A stretch of DNA of 64,000 nt from Rhytidiadelphus loreus (GCA_947034895.1 OX344763.1:46623025-46687024), one strand, 5' to 3'; counted from the stretch's first letter, positions 37,757 to 49,510 are shown. The notes: generated by a model not told the origin, from the letters alone. Numbers and translations: made by a program.

Positions 37757-38630
37757 TATCAAGGACAAAAAAATAATTAATAAATACATTTCTTTTACTG
37801 GGTAATGGTTTGCTTTGAGTACAAAAATGTTGTCTCAACTACAATGTCAGTCCATTGCAGTGCGTTAAATGACTTTAACTTTTAAATATAATAAATTATG
37901 ATATTACAAAATGTGATTTTACTTGCCTACACTTGTAATGTATCAAGAAAAATAACTCATCACAATAAAAGAAATTTAAGAATTTTTAATGAATTTTTTA
38001 GTTGAAAAAGTAAGTTTTGTCCCATGCACCTAGAATCTTTAAAAACAAGCAAGTCATTTGGAATATCAAATAATTTTATTTTAATATGATTTTTGGATAT
38101 GATTTACATTAAGTGGTTCGATACATAAAAATATTAATTTTATTAATAAAAACTTAATAAATTGTGCACTACGATGCCTACAAATTCCAAAATTTAGCAA
38201 TTTCTCTCACTTCTAAGAAAAGATCCAATTTTTTTTAATATTATTAAAAAAACTCATTAGGAATATAAATCTTAATCCCATTGAGGTGCAAGAATTTTTA
38301 ATTTTAATTTTAGGGTCTTCTTACTTGATCAAAATGAACAAAATAGACAAATTTTGGAGGTTTTAAACAAAAATAATCTAATTAGTGTGTCCCAAAAGTG
38401 ATACCCAAAGCAAACCATTAGAGTACTCAAGAAATTAAATACATAAATCAAAAGTCAATGTAACATAGCAAACATGAAGGAGTTGACAAGACTAATTGTC
38501 TTGCCAACTTTTCTCACATATAACCTTTTACAAGATAGCTATTGTAGTTAGTTATAACATCCAAAATCATTTTCCTAAACCTAAACCTATTCATCTACCT
38601 AACCTAAATCTAATCTAAACATCCATTACA
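37757..38630 (-). repeat. 5' LTR of the gypsy element, split by an insertion
   Basis: It reads TGTAATGGATGTTTAG from 38630 on the minus strand and ends CTTGATA at 37757. Without the 624 bp insertion (37800-38423) it is about 246 bp, matching the 3' LTR. No clear tRNA-primer site follows, probably because of decay. Confidence 0.75.
37800..38423. mobile_element. TIR element inside the 5' LTR
   Basis: The ends are inverted: left GGGTAATGGTTTGCTTTGAG, right reverse complement CTCTAATGGTTTGCTTTGGG. TACT direct repeats flank it (37796-37799 and 38424-38427), and the LTR sequence is continuous around it compared with the 3' LTR. It is 624 bp, AT-rich, non-coding. The four-base duplication is too short and ambiguous to choose a superfamily. 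Confidence 0.65.
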
Positions 38631-38639
38631 ACAATGAGA

Positions 38640-38940
38640 GCAATTGAAATTAATTAATTTTTGACAAAATATCAATTTGCTATGAATTTTTGAAATGTTA
38701 AGTATATCATGGCCTAAAAGAGTCTATAGACTACTTGAGAACCAACAAAATTTGAATCCATGATGCTCATCTTGTTCACCTAAAGCAATTATAATGTTGT
38801 CTAACATGGAAGGTCTAAAAAGTCAATTCTTACAATGAATTCACACTTAAAAATTGAAAGTTCCTAATGAGGTTCCTAATCACTTCATTATTGTCATGTA
38901 AGACATGCATTGTGGCCCAAATCTCACATTCTGGGGTCAT
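38640..38940. repeat. Dispersed repeat family B, copy 1
   Basis: This stretch shares ordered blocks (ATGGCCTAAAAGAGTCTATA, TTGTTCACCTAAAGCAAT, CAATGAATTCACACTTAAAA, AAGACATGCATTGTGG) with 52200-52660 (inverted) and 53585-53880. It is non-coding, and its termini were not resolved. Confidence 0.55.
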
Positions 38941-39482
38941 TTCCTAATTGAAAATGTGCTATAGATGTAGGAAAAGTGTAATGAAAGGTTTGTAGGATGT
39001 TTGAAAATCGCACAATGCATCAAAATGCATTGGCCAACGAAGCAATAGTAGAATAGGAGCACAATAGTTTGAGACATTTCAACTCATTCTGCAATCTCAA
39101 AAAGTCATTTGCAGTGGCACCAAAGAAGCAACGTTGTTGTTTGTTTAAGGAAAAACGGGACTTTACAATTGCCTCTTTGCACCATCAGAATACCTTCATG
39201 TATGTATGTTGGAAGTTGGAACCTCTAGAATGTCAATTTTGAATCATATGAATTGTCCAGAAATAATGATTGTAAAGACAATGGCTCTAATAAACAAAAA
39301 TCATTGTTGCCATACTAGTAGAAATTTAAATGAACCTTGAAGTTGACCTTCACTAAGAAAACAATATACAACCAAGCAAAAAGGCCAGTGGGAATGCATG
39401 ATTTCATAGAAAAGGACAAAATATTTTTTTTTTTTAAAAGGTTAAAAAAATAAAATAAAATAAGAATAGAGAAATTAGAAAG

Positions 39483-39484
<2 letters not shown>

Positions 39485-39532
<48 letters not shown>
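39485..39532. repeat. (TA)n microsatellite
   Basis: An uninterrupted TA dinucleotide repeat of about 48 bp. Confidence 0.9.
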
Positions 39533-39539
<7 letters not shown>

Positions 39540-39820
39540 GAGAGAAATTATTTTTTCTTCTTAAAATAAGTTGAAGAAATTACAATCACTGAAAAAGATA
39601 AATGCAGAAGTAAAATAACAAGAAATGATACAAAAAGAAGAAGCTTGTTTCTTTCAATTACTTTCTAAAGCATTGACAAATGACTTCAAATCACTCAATC
39701 GTAGTGATGTGGAAGTCATCCTTGCAATGAAGCGTAGTCACTATATATGACAACAGTTTACTCTATTTTAATTTAGCCCTCCATGGTAGAATTGACTAAG
39801 TTCATGTCAAAAGTTCAAAC

Positions 39821-39902
39821 GACATTGCGAACAAAAACCAACAGATGAAGCCTTTGACATTGTGAACAAAAACCAACAAATGAAGCCTTTGACATTGTGA
39901 AC
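39821..39902. repeat. 35-bp tandem repeat, 2.3 units
   Basis: A unit starting GACATTGYGAACAAAAACCA occurs at 39821 and 39856, and again as a partial unit at 39891, with two differences between the full units. It resembles subterminal repeats of CACTA elements, and a possible CACTA end lies 150 bp to the right. Confidence 0.7.
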
Positions 39903-42039
39903 TCATCCCCGAGTCGTGTTGGCAACTACAAGATGACTTGGATGTTGTGGAGCATCTTGCATTGGTGCAATTAGGGAGCCTAAGTCATTCTTTAGTCATT
40001 TCGGACAAGAAGTCATTTAGTTGCAATCACAAAAGGGTCCATTTTCTTGTAGTGTAAGTGTCCACTATGATCATTTGACCACAATGGGTTGTTTTATCTT
40101 TATCCACCCAAATGTCATTATCATTGTAAAAACACCAATGATAAAAACAAGTCCTTGGGATGAACAAACAATCTTTTTTCATGATGAACAAATTATTTTG
40201 AGCCAATTTTTTGTCTAAGAACAATATCCATAATGTTATGTATTGTAATGAACTTCTACTCTGAAATTTTCAGATTTTTCAACCCTTACAAGATGGACTA
40301 GGTTCCATGGAAATCATCCATTTTGGTATTGTATGAGTTCTTGATTAAAAATAATCCTAAAGTACTCATTAGAAGTCAAACTACTATAGAAGACCTCCCT
40401 TTTTCACACAAGATTTGGAAGATAAATAGTTGCACTTCTATCCCGCACAAAAGGATTCATTGTCATTCATCAAGCAAAAACAACCACAACATCATTTATG
40501 GGTTAAGCATATTTTGTATCCCAACATGAATTTCTGTTATTTTTTCTTAAAAAATTCTTGATAATTTGCAATTTTCACAAAAAGTCTGAAGATTTCATTC
40601 ACCATGCAATTTCATCTCTGAAAAAAAAAAATTTTGAAGTTCTTTCACAAATAACAGCAAAGGAGGATATATAGTAATAATAGCATCTCCACCGATGCAA
40701 GAAAACTACATCAACACTACAAATTGAAGTACTAGATTTAGAGGATGGGACACTGATTATTCTAGGAATGCAACTCACTGTACTTCCAACTAATTGCAAA
40801 TCTTCTAATGTGCAAATGTAAATAAAGCATCATCATTTACTACAACATGCTACTTGTAGAAGAAAAAAAGCAGTAATAGGAGTAAAGGGGTGAATTGCAG
40901 AGCTGGGATCTGGGCACGATTGAGAAAACAGAAGATTGGAGAAAAAAACATGGATATAGAACAGCATGACTCACAGACGTCGATTGACTTGCTACCCTTA
41001 TGAATAAAAAACATCATCATATTTAATAAACCGCAAAATTTCAAGAAACTAGCATTTCTCCAAGACGCATGCCTGGAACCTCTGATCTTTACAAGTTCAA
41101 ATTTTAAAAGAGTTGTGCACTTGATGACTCAATTTTGGCACTCTGAAACACGTCATTTAACAAATACGATCAGACACCTCCAACATTTGAGATGACTCTC
41201 ATGTCCTTCCCAACCTCATCTATGCTCATAAAAATTATCGGACAGCAAAAAAGGAATGGGGTAAAATAATGAACGGAAAAAAAGGGTTAATGGTGTGCAC
41301 CTGTGGCTCGGCAGCTAGAAACGAATTAGAGAAATCTATGCCTCCAGGAAAAAATAAGTCTCCATGAAGATTTAGGAGTTTGAATGTAAAACAATCCACA
41401 ACATTAGCAAGCCCGCAACTCTTGAACTGGTCGTCTTACTGCAGTGCAGTCAGCCCTGTGTACAAAGCACCGTGATACTCTTTTATTACATATAAAGACA
41501 GCCCCTGAAGCAACTATACACGTCCAGTGGGTCAACAAGCTCTGCCAAGTGCGTCTACCACGTAGCCAAATCCTTGTAATTCTCTGCATCTCCAGTCCGA
41601 ACGCAACCAAAGGGCTGCCAAGACCTCCACAAAGAATGCTCTGCCAATATAGAGAGCAGGTGGAGAAATTTACAGCTTTCGCACTTGAATACACAGATTA
41701 CAAAATTTCAGAACCGATAAGCAGCAGAGCATTGGTGCTGGCTGTATGAAAGCGAGGTGGGATCTGTCTGGCTACTACTATGTTCAAGAGAAACTTACTG
41801 CCTTCAAGAAAACAGGATTGAAGTCGTGTTTTCAATCAAGGCTTGTCTAAAGTTAAGGCTTGGAGACAATCGTTACCACTCTTCCATTTGGAAGAAACGG
41901 CAGGGCTATCAGTGCGCCCTAGATTGCCATAACGAAGTCCTGCCGGCTCTCCACCAGCAGATCTTCTCACCCAACTTGCTGAAATAAAGCAGCATGTTCA
42001 TCTTGAACGTTTTCATTTGGCAAAGTCACATTTGCGGAG

Positions 42040-44600
42040 CTAGCATTCCTCATCCGACCAGCCATCATAGATCTTTAAATCTGCGTCTTCAACCAACTCG
42101 GATTGCACGTCCATCATACAATCATCCGCCGCAGAGCCTCTGATACCATCATGTTCCCTTGTGGGGACAAACATCTGGTCAGGGTCCTCGTCATCCTCCC
42201 CCTTTGGAGGATCGTACTCGTGTAACAAGCGGCGCCATTTCCGAATCTGGCCATCCCAGCTCCGTTTACTGCACACCTGTCTTATGTCAGGTGTTCGAGG
42301 ATGCACTTTGGTTCGCTGGTACCTACAAGAAGAACAAGAGGGATGGTTAACTCATAGTTACCTCCATGAATTAAACCCTGCAACAAATTGGATCCTTTTT
42401 CTGAGCTGCAGATATACAATTTGAATCACGCAACCTACACTCAACCGAAGTACAGAAAAGATCCTCATGCTTGTTAAATTGCTTCCTCTCTGAAGAATTT
42501 TGGAAAAACTCGTACCTCGGAACCATCTCTGTGTATCTTTCATAGCCCAGCGTATTCTTTCCATAATCAATTTGCTTCTGCCGTTGGCAGAGTCGATGAG
42601 GGTCTGATTCAACTGGTTTCACCGGTATACCTGCAAAACAAGAGAGAATGTGGCACGCAAACCTACATTATCACCATGGACACTCCTTGTCGTCAAAACT
42701 GAAAATGACTCCAAGAAATTTGAAAGTCACACTCAAATATATTAGGAAAGGAAAAAGAACAGAAACTCGAAAGCTTCATCCTTATTTCCTTATAGTGCGT
42801 CTCTTTACGAGGAGAGCAAGAGGTTACGCCAAATAAACGAAAATTCGTGATTGCAAGCTTTTAGGGTGCAAGCTTGAATAGACGGCCCTCACTGTCAATT
42901 CCTCGGCTAGGGCTCCAGACTCAAAATGCTTGCTCCGCAATACCACTCAAACAAACCCCCGTTGCAAACGTGCACAGAACAACATCTTATAATAACTTCC
43001 GGTTGCGGGCAAGCCAAACCCTGAGTGCACGAATGGAGCAGAAGAAATCGAGGGTTTTCCAATCCGGACCCCAGAGTCACTTGCAAACACCCTAAAAATT
43101 CCCGAATGTTATTTCCTACACTCACGACCTTCATTACAAACAACCCTATGTTCCGACACCATAACACATGTTGCGCTCCGCGTTGCCTCGGCATGGATAT
43201 CGAAGCTCTCCAGGCCAGCATGTAGAAAACCAAAACTGGGTCTTCCGGAGAAGGCCTTGGAAGAGTTTTCTTATGCCCACATTGACTCCGGAGAAAGGAC
43301 GCTATGAATAGTTCCCCAAACCCTCATCACCACCATGGCAGACGAAAACGATTTCGAGAGCCTTGCAAACGCTAGGCCACACCAACATGGTGCAGAACCA
43401 AACAGGATGAGGTCAAAGAAGGCAGAATTACATACCGAGAGGAGCTTTTGCAACAGTGAACTTATGGCTGTAGTCCACAACCGTCACGGACTTGGGCTGC
43501 TGAGGTGTGGTAGCCATGCTCTGTTGTTGTAGAAGTTGTAGTTGTTGCTGTTTCTGTAACTCTTGTTTCTGCAACGCTTGTTTCTGCAACTCCTTCTGCA
43601 AATCACGCTCCAAATCTCGCTCCTTCTCCGCCCAGCGCTCTCGCCGTCTCTCAGCCTCGGTGTCACTCTCACTCCCCTTGTGACTGCCAACGGCGGCGCC
43701 AATCCTCAAGCCTTGGGTAACATCAGAGGACGGAAGGGGCAGTACCTTCTTCCTAACCTCAGATCTCTCCGACGCGCAGCTCAAATCGAAGTCCACCCTC
43801 CGAACGCGGACTTTCACATCAAAACCTAGCTCACGACCATCGCCATCGCCACCGTAACCCTTGTTCTCTCTGTTCGCCACAAGAGGTCGAGCCCTGCGAT
43901 TCAGAGCCTCCCGCAAGTCCACAGTGATGTTCGGCCTGGGGTTGGAATCTTCTAAGAAAAGGCTACTGTCGTCTTCTTCGGCTTCTTCTTCTTCGTCATA
44001 AAACTCCCCCTCCTCTCTAACCCTAACCTCGAACCGCCCCGCCGTGCCTGGCAGCCTTCTTGCCATTTGCTGATGCTCACGCACCCTCTCATACATGTCG
44101 ATGTTCATGGAGATCATGCGATGCTCGGGCTCGAATTTGCGCTTGCTCGCCGCCCCGGTCTCCATGATCATGGCCTGGGATGATGCGGTCCCACCATCCT
44201 TGGTGACCACATCCAATCCATGTCCTCCATCATGCAACCGGCTCTTCAACGCGATCATGCGGTGTCCCGGAGGATTGTTCAAGATCTTCTTCGGATTCAA
44301 ACTCTTCTCGGGCGAGGGCACTCGGCGGATGAGCGTCTGCAGTGGTCTCCTCACGGGAGAGGCGTCATAGCGAGGCTCTGTCCACTTGATGAGGCTCCGG
44401 CCGTTGCTGGTAGTGTCATCGGAGCGCGTCTTGATGCGCTTCCAATGGGATTGCCGGTCTCTGCTGTCATCTTCCTCATCGGAAGAATAGACGGGGATGT
44501 ACGATAACGGACGGTGGAGTGCTGCATCAGCTTTCTTCGGAGACTGGAATGCAGTCTCTGAAGGGGTTGGCTGGTCATGTGACGAATCGATCATCGTCAT
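42040..44600 (-). CDS. SLBP: Histone stem-loop-binding protein (SLBP), three exons
   Basis: SLBP binds the 3' hairpin of replication-dependent histone mRNAs and directs their processing, export and translation. Exons are 43436-44600, 42516-42630 and 42040-42322. Both introns have GT..AG borders (donors GTATGT and GTACGA, acceptors TTTTGCAG and TTCTTGTAG), and the joined frame is 1,563 nt, giving 520 residues. The start ATG (44600) is preceded by an in-frame TAG. Exon 1 codes a low-complexity, charged N-terminus with an acidic run (EEEEAEEDD) and a Q/L/K-rich stretch at about 340-370. The RNA-binding domain spans about residues 396-466: QRQKQIDYGKNTLGYERY, the VPR motif, HPRTPDI in place of the animal TPNK, then KRSWDGQIRKWRRLLHEYDPP. 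An acidic tail follows. The domain length matches the family; the N-terminus is longer than in animals. The gene is intact as far as I can see. It is striking in a land plant, where histone mRNAs are usually polyadenylated. Confidence 0.9.
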
Positions 44601-45700
44601 CTAATGAGCTCGCACACACTTCCTCCACATTACAACGACTTCAAGAGAATTTCACGAATCCGGAGCAATGTGGGGACGAGTCATGCGCTTGAACGCTAGC
44701 CTAAGTTGCCAAACCTCCGACCTTAAACCCTCTAAAACTATACACATGGAAGACGATCTTCCCCAATGCACAATTCCAATCTCAAGTTACAGATTCACGA
44801 TACTTAGGACTCAAGATTCACGAAGCTCAGCGGCCAATGCTGCACACAAAAAAGGGAGAGAGCTAGATCTTCCAAACACCAATATCACCACCACTCTGTA
44901 AATTTCCAACCCTTCCTCCCTATCACCTCATCACTGCAATGCCGAGCTCTAAACTATCACCTACGATTCCCACTAAACCCTATCGAATCCAAGAGAACAC
45001 AATCACAAAACTCCGGCGCAGTGCCGCCACAGATCCACAAATGACCATCACAACAGTGGCACCCAATCCCTATCCTACGCCGCTCAAAGGGTCCAATAGC
45101 CAAAGGAGTCGCCACTCAAAAGCTACAATCTCCCAAGCAAGAATGAAGTGTCACAAAATAAAAATAAAAACCCACTCACAGTGAGATCCACTCCAAAACT
45201 AAAAACCTCAAAAACCATTCAAAACTCGAAAACAGAGGCATGAATGAGAGACCTCTCCTCCAGTTTCAAATTCCGAAGAATTCAAATCTGTTTCAAGAAC
45301 GGAATGAATCTAAGCCAAACGGAGCGATTTCAAAGCTCAGCAATTGCGATGATTCCAGACCCCCACCCCCCCACCCAAGGAGACGTGACGACGCCGGGGG
45401 CCCGGGGCCCGATTTGAAAACAGAGTTTCCAGACATCGCCCGATTTTCAGCCGACAACGCGGATTCCGCCACTTGGGGGGCGCTCCAAAATGAATTCCGC
45501 GTCGATGGGGCGCTCGATCCCGGTGGATTGGCGAGAAGAGTGTGCGGATTGAGACGCCGGGCTTATACCGGCACTGCTCCGTCCGGCTCTCTCCGTCTCG
45601 ACCTGCTCAGGCAGGGTTCGACGGGCGAACGAATGAATAAACGTTCCGGATGAGGTTCATCTGGTGGAAGTGATCCGACGGGCGGATGAGGACTGAGGCG
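44601..45700 (-). promoter_or_regulatory. Putative SLBP 5' leader and promoter
   Basis: The region upstream of the ATG is intron-like or leader-like to about 45250 and then strongly GC-rich (45360-45660, with runs of C and of G around 45361-45412). No TATA box is obvious. The open frame 45240-45653 on the plus strand is a product of the GC-rich composition and matches no family. A spliced 5' UTR is possible. Confidence 0.35.
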
Positions 45701-46350
45701 GCGTCATCGACGGTGTTCGTAGGTGTCTGCAAGGAGCGCGGGAACTTATTTGTCGAATCTGCAACGAGCGCGGGAACTTGTATTGTGGTGGAGTTGGGGT
45801 AACTTATTCATCCATCTGGGACATTCAGTTCATCCGTGTGAGGGTATTCATCCGTGTAGTAGATTTTGGACTGCTTTTTCTCATCCAAACTCCGTCCTCG
45901 TTCCAGTAATTTTCCCGCCAAAGTATTGTGACAATTGTCAGTGTGGCTACCGTAACTCAAGTCAGTGAACTGGTGGGGAGGCTTCAAAATAATCATTTTA
46001 TTGGCCCTGTCCCTTGGGGCATGACATGATTTATACTACCGGGTGATTTCAGCAATGTATAATCTGTGTACATTTGAGAAGGTGGGCAATTTTAGAGCCC
46101 TATGCCATTTCAACTTCAAAATTTCATAACTAATTTCACAAAACTCCAAAAAATATGAAACTACCTGGGTTAAATGCCAATTCCACTTGTTTTTCCAGGA
46201 AAATTAACTACAAATATTTCAAGAAGCTTCAACTCTCCAAAATTTAGTTTCAGCTCTTAAATAGGCGATTATGGACCTCATACCTTACATGAGCATTGTC
46301 AGCTTCTAGTAGATGGATGATGAACATGTTCAAGAGAGCTTACCAAGAAA
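45701..46350. other. Intergenic DNA
   Basis: No gene or repeat is recognised; the composition grades from GC-balanced to AT-rich. Confidence 0.4.
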
Positions 46351-46352
46351 TA

Positions 46353-46932
46353 CTCACTCCATCTCGAAAAAAATCCCGGGTTTCTAAATATACTTGTCTC
46401 AAATTAAATTTGACATTGGCTCTCTACAACTTAATCAACAACAATTGAAGCTAGTTTGAATACCTTGAGGCAAAAGAATCTTTAGATGTCGTGCTCTAAA
46501 GACAATATAGCAATTCACTTCTTACAAAGGTAATTGAAGCACGACTTCTAACCTACCAAAGGTGAAGAATTCAACCCAAAACTATACCAAAACTACTACT
46601 AACAAATTATTTGTTACAAATTACCTGGAGTTGAATCACAAGATATTGTCGAAATTGAATAAAAAAGTCATCAATGGACATGATTGCATCAACATTGCTC
46701 AAATAATGATCAAAATTAATACCACTAGAGCAATTCCCTAAAGGGCAAAAATTTGTCACTTTTGTCACCTATTTTCAACATGCGCCGCTTTACTAATGAC
46801 TTCCATTCTTTCACACCTAGTGGGCTTTAGTAGAAGCTACAATAGCTATGCAATCCCATCAAAATAGGAGCAACTTACGGGATAATCTAGTCATTTATAG
46901 GAAACCCCAAATTTATTTCAAGACACAGGGAG
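46353..46932. mobile_element. Stowaway-like MITE
   Basis: TA lies on both sides (46351-46352 and 46933-46934). The left end CTCACTCCATCTCGAAA and the reversed right end CTCCCTGTGTCTTGAAA are close to the CTCCCTCCGT consensus of plant Stowaway MITEs. At 580 bp it is longer than most Stowaways, so it may include another insertion. A similar left end (CTCACTCCATCTAAATTTGG) lies alone near 54889. Confidence 0.55.
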
Positions 46933-47003
46933 TATATAGGAAGTGGAGTGGATTATCCCTCAATCCTTAACCCCATTAGGATTGTCCAAGCAAAAATGAG
47001 AGG

Positions 47004-47252
47004 GTTGCTAGTATGTGAGTGTAGGAGTGTGAGCCTATGAGCCTAAAATACTACACACCTATACTATAGGTGTATATATTATAGAAACCATCTACAATTA
47101 TAGGGTGTACATGTTATAATGAAATACCAATATTATAGGTATATATGATATATACACTATCTATAATGTGTATTATCTATATTTTAGGTACCCATATTGT
47201 AGGCTCAATGCTCACAAACTCGCATTCCTAGGCTCACATACTAGTATAGTTG
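47004..47252. mobile_element. Minisatellite-bearing TIR element, copy 2
   Basis: The left end GCTAGTATGTGAGTGTAGGA and the right end, reversed, CTAGTATGTGAGCCTAGGAA enclose CTATAAT/ATTATAGGT repeats. It is shorter than copy 1 and shares its terminal motif. Confidence 0.55.
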
Positions 47253-47423
47253 ACAAAAATGGCCTACAATTTACACAATTGGTGGATTTAGGGCATGAGA
47301 ATGGTTGTATTTTGCAAAATTTGGAACATTTGTTCTATCGGCACAATCACAAGTAAAATTTAAAAAAAATTGGGGGACTAATTTGATTCAACATGAAAAT
47401 TCTATACCTATACAAAGCACGGG

Positions 47424-47766
47424 TGCTAGTATGTGAGTCTATGATCTTGAATCCATGAGCTTAGGAGTCTAGTCTCCTATATTATAGGCACCTTCTATAG
47501 TTATAGGATATTTATATTATAGGTGCCTATATTTTGAGTATCTATGTTGTAAGTACCTATGTTATAAGTACCTTCTATGGCTATAGGATGTTTATATTAT
47601 AAGTGCTTAATTATATTATAGGTGTCTATGTTATAAGCACCTTCCATGTTTATAGGATATTTATATTATAAGTATGTATATTATAGACACCTTCAATAGT
47701 TGTAGAATACCTACTTATACCTAGACTCAAGGCTTGTAGACTTGCATTTCTAGGCTCACATGCTAG
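47424..47766. mobile_element. Minisatellite-bearing TIR element, copy 3
   Basis: The left GCTAGTATGTGAGTCTATGA and reversed right GCTAGCATGTGAGCCTAGAA enclose degenerate units of about 60 bp (CACCTTCTATAGTTATAGGA, TATTATAGGTGCC). It lies in opposite minisatellite orientation to copy 1, only 171 bp from copy 2. Confidence 0.6.
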
Positions 47767-47879
47767 CATTGTTGGTTAAATTCATTTGACTATTCTAAAA
47801 ACTTTATGGATAGTATTGAAGGTTTACTTGTGGAAGCTTTTATTTTTCACTAAAAAAAAAAATAATTTATTTTTTAGAG

Positions 47880-49510
47880 TTCTTCAAAGGCATATATGTA
47901 TCACTTATGGAAGACTAAAGCTTGCCAATTTTACTTGATTTCCTGGCTTTGAGCAAAGCTTGTCAATTTCACATGATTTGAGATTTAAAAAATTGTACAT
48001 ATCTGTTTGCTTTGAAAATGGTCCCAATGGAAAGAATGAAGTATTTTCATGATTTTCACCATTGAAGATTTAAACATGCAACTGTTGATTTGAAGTTATT
48101 TGTGATTTTTGCTTATAAATAACGATTGCAAGATGGATTGTGTAATGAGTTTGATAGCTCTTCATTTGAACTTAAGATTTTTGGAAGTGCATTTTTGTAT
48201 GCTAGCACAATTTCTGATTGTTCATGTCACATCCAATCCTCCAAAATTCTTATATGCAAATTTCTTAAACATTGTGGAGAGCACACTAATAAAAGCTTTC
48301 AATAGTTGACCTTCAAACATACTAAAATAGGACACATACATTTCTCTTGTAACAATCTCACAACCCCTAGGCAATTTCACAGTCAAAATTGGTATGCACA
48401 CTATTAAGCAAGTTCTTTAAACATCTATATGGTTAGATTTTGGGGAAAAAAAATTCTTTGTTAGGAATAATTCTAAGTCCATTTTCTTTTTTTTTATAAA
48501 AAAAACATACTTGAAAAAGGCACTAGATGAGATCCAGGGGGGCTGGAAGGCCATTTCAAGCTTGTTCCCAACTCCGTCCCTCCTGCTCTCATTAAACGCC
48601 AATGTCAGATTTTTATTTTTATTTTTAAAAATGAAAATGAAAATCCTTAAAATGAAAAACAAAGTTTTTTTATTTTTTTTATTTTTTTTCAAAAAAAGTG
48701 ACCTGGTAGTCTCTCGGCCAAGTCAACACAGCTTGCGAACGGCAAGTTTCCAGATGGGAATTCACAGCCCTCTAGAATAGTAGAAAAACATGTAATGCTT
48801 AGGCACTTAGAGATGAAAGCCTAGTCCAATTTAGACCCATCTATTTTCACTTTCTTTCATGTTGATTTATAATAAATTACACATAGTATGGAATTCAAGA
48901 TCAAAGGCTTGCAATTGGATTGAAGGGTTAACATTTCATAAATTCAATGATCACCACAATGGAGCTTCTACACATGGCAAAAAGTTCCAAAATCTAACTG
49001 TATGGATGTTTAAAGAGCTTGCTTATCAGTATGCACACCAATTTTGAGTGCAAAATTCTATAAGACTTGTGAGATTATAACAAGAAAAATGTACTTTTTC
49101 TATTTTTAGTATGTTGCCCCTCTCCACAATGTTTCAAAAATTTGCACATAAAAGTTTTTTGGGATTGGAGGTGACATGAACAACTACAAATTGTGTCACC
49201 ACACTAAAATGCCCTTTCAAAAAACTTAATATCACTTGAAAAGCTATTAAATTTATTACACAATCCTCCTTGCAATTGTTGAGATGTGATTTTTTTTTAT
49301 AAGTATAAATCACAAATAACTCCAAATCAACACTTGCTTGTTTGAATTTTCAATGGTGAAAATCATGAAAACACGTTATTCTTTCCATTGAGACTATTTT
49401 CAAAGCAAATGGATAAGTACAAGTTTTTAGATCTCAAATCAAGTGAAATTGCTCAAAGTTGGAAAATGAAGTAAAATTAGTAAGCTTTACTCTTCCAATA
49501 ATGGACATAT
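47880..49510. repeat. Large foldback element, arms about 550 bp
   Basis: 47880-48440 is an imperfect inverted repeat of 48985-49510. Matched blocks include TTTTCATGATTTTCACCATTGAA, TTGATTTG(A/G)AGTTATTTGTGATTT and AAAATTGGT(A/G)TGCA near the apex. The loop contains a CATTAG-family MITE (48521-48800). It is non-coding; small frames mirrored in both arms (48109-48309 and 49134-49325) are reflections of each other. It abuts a TTAA-bounded element at 49517. Confidence 0.7.
48521..48800. mobile_element. CATTAG-family MITE, copy 4
   Basis: It starts near CACTAGATGAGATCC and ends ACATGTAATGCTT, closely matching copy 3 (29206-29496) in the head (CTTGTTCCCAACTCCGTC), the AT core and the palindromic GACCTGGTAGTCTCTCGG block. 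AGGCACT occurs on both sides and may be a target duplication. Confidence 0.6.

Larger units (their letters stand above)
27962..38630 (-). mobile_element. Degraded Ty3/gypsy chromovirus retrotransposon
   Basis: This LTR retrotransposon lies on the minus strand. Its 5' LTR is at 37757-38630 and its 3' LTR at 27962-31288, each about 245 bp once insertions are removed. The flanks ACAGT (27957-27961) and ACAAT (38631-38635) look like a 5-bp target duplication with one mismatch. A polypurine tract sits directly upstream of the 3' LTR. Domain order on the minus strand is gag, zinc knuckle remnant, protease, RT, RNase H, integrase, chromodomain, which is typical of plant chromoviruses. It is full of stops and frameshifts and carries at least five insertions of other transposons, so it is long dead. 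Confidence 0.85.
38941..42039. other. Intergenic region downstream of the SLBP gene
   Basis: Holds a (TA)n microsatellite (39485-39532), a 35-bp tandem repeat (39821-39902) and a possible CACTA-like end on the minus strand (CACTACAAGAAAATGG, about 40040-40055). No gene is recognised. From about 41400 the composition becomes more balanced; the last part (about 41400-42039) may be 3' untranslated sequence of the SLBP gene, since the frames there resemble nothing. Confidence 0.4.

Noticed and set aside
39318..40055. A complete CACTA element between two possible ends
   Set aside because: The ends agree poorly (TACTAGTAGAAATTT against CACTACAAGAAAATGG) and no 3-bp duplication is visible.
41404..41749. 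96- and 101-codon ORFs downstream of SLBP
   Set aside because: They overlap on opposite strands, match nothing and are more likely part of the SLBP 3' untranslated region or intergenic DNA.
42159..42424. Plus-strand ORFs opposite SLBP exon 3
   Set aside because: The minus strand encodes the conserved RNA-binding domain here, so these are antisense shadows.
43563..44507. Plus-strand ORFs opposite SLBP exon 1
   Set aside because: Shadows of the SLBP coding strand; no family resemblance.
45240..45653. 137-codon plus-strand ORF
   Set aside because: It lies in the GC-rich SLBP upstream region and contains long P/H/R low-complexity stretches; no partner exons or family seen.
48109..49325. Small proteins at 48109-48309 and 49134-49325
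   Set aside because: They are mirror images from the two arms of one foldback repeat.
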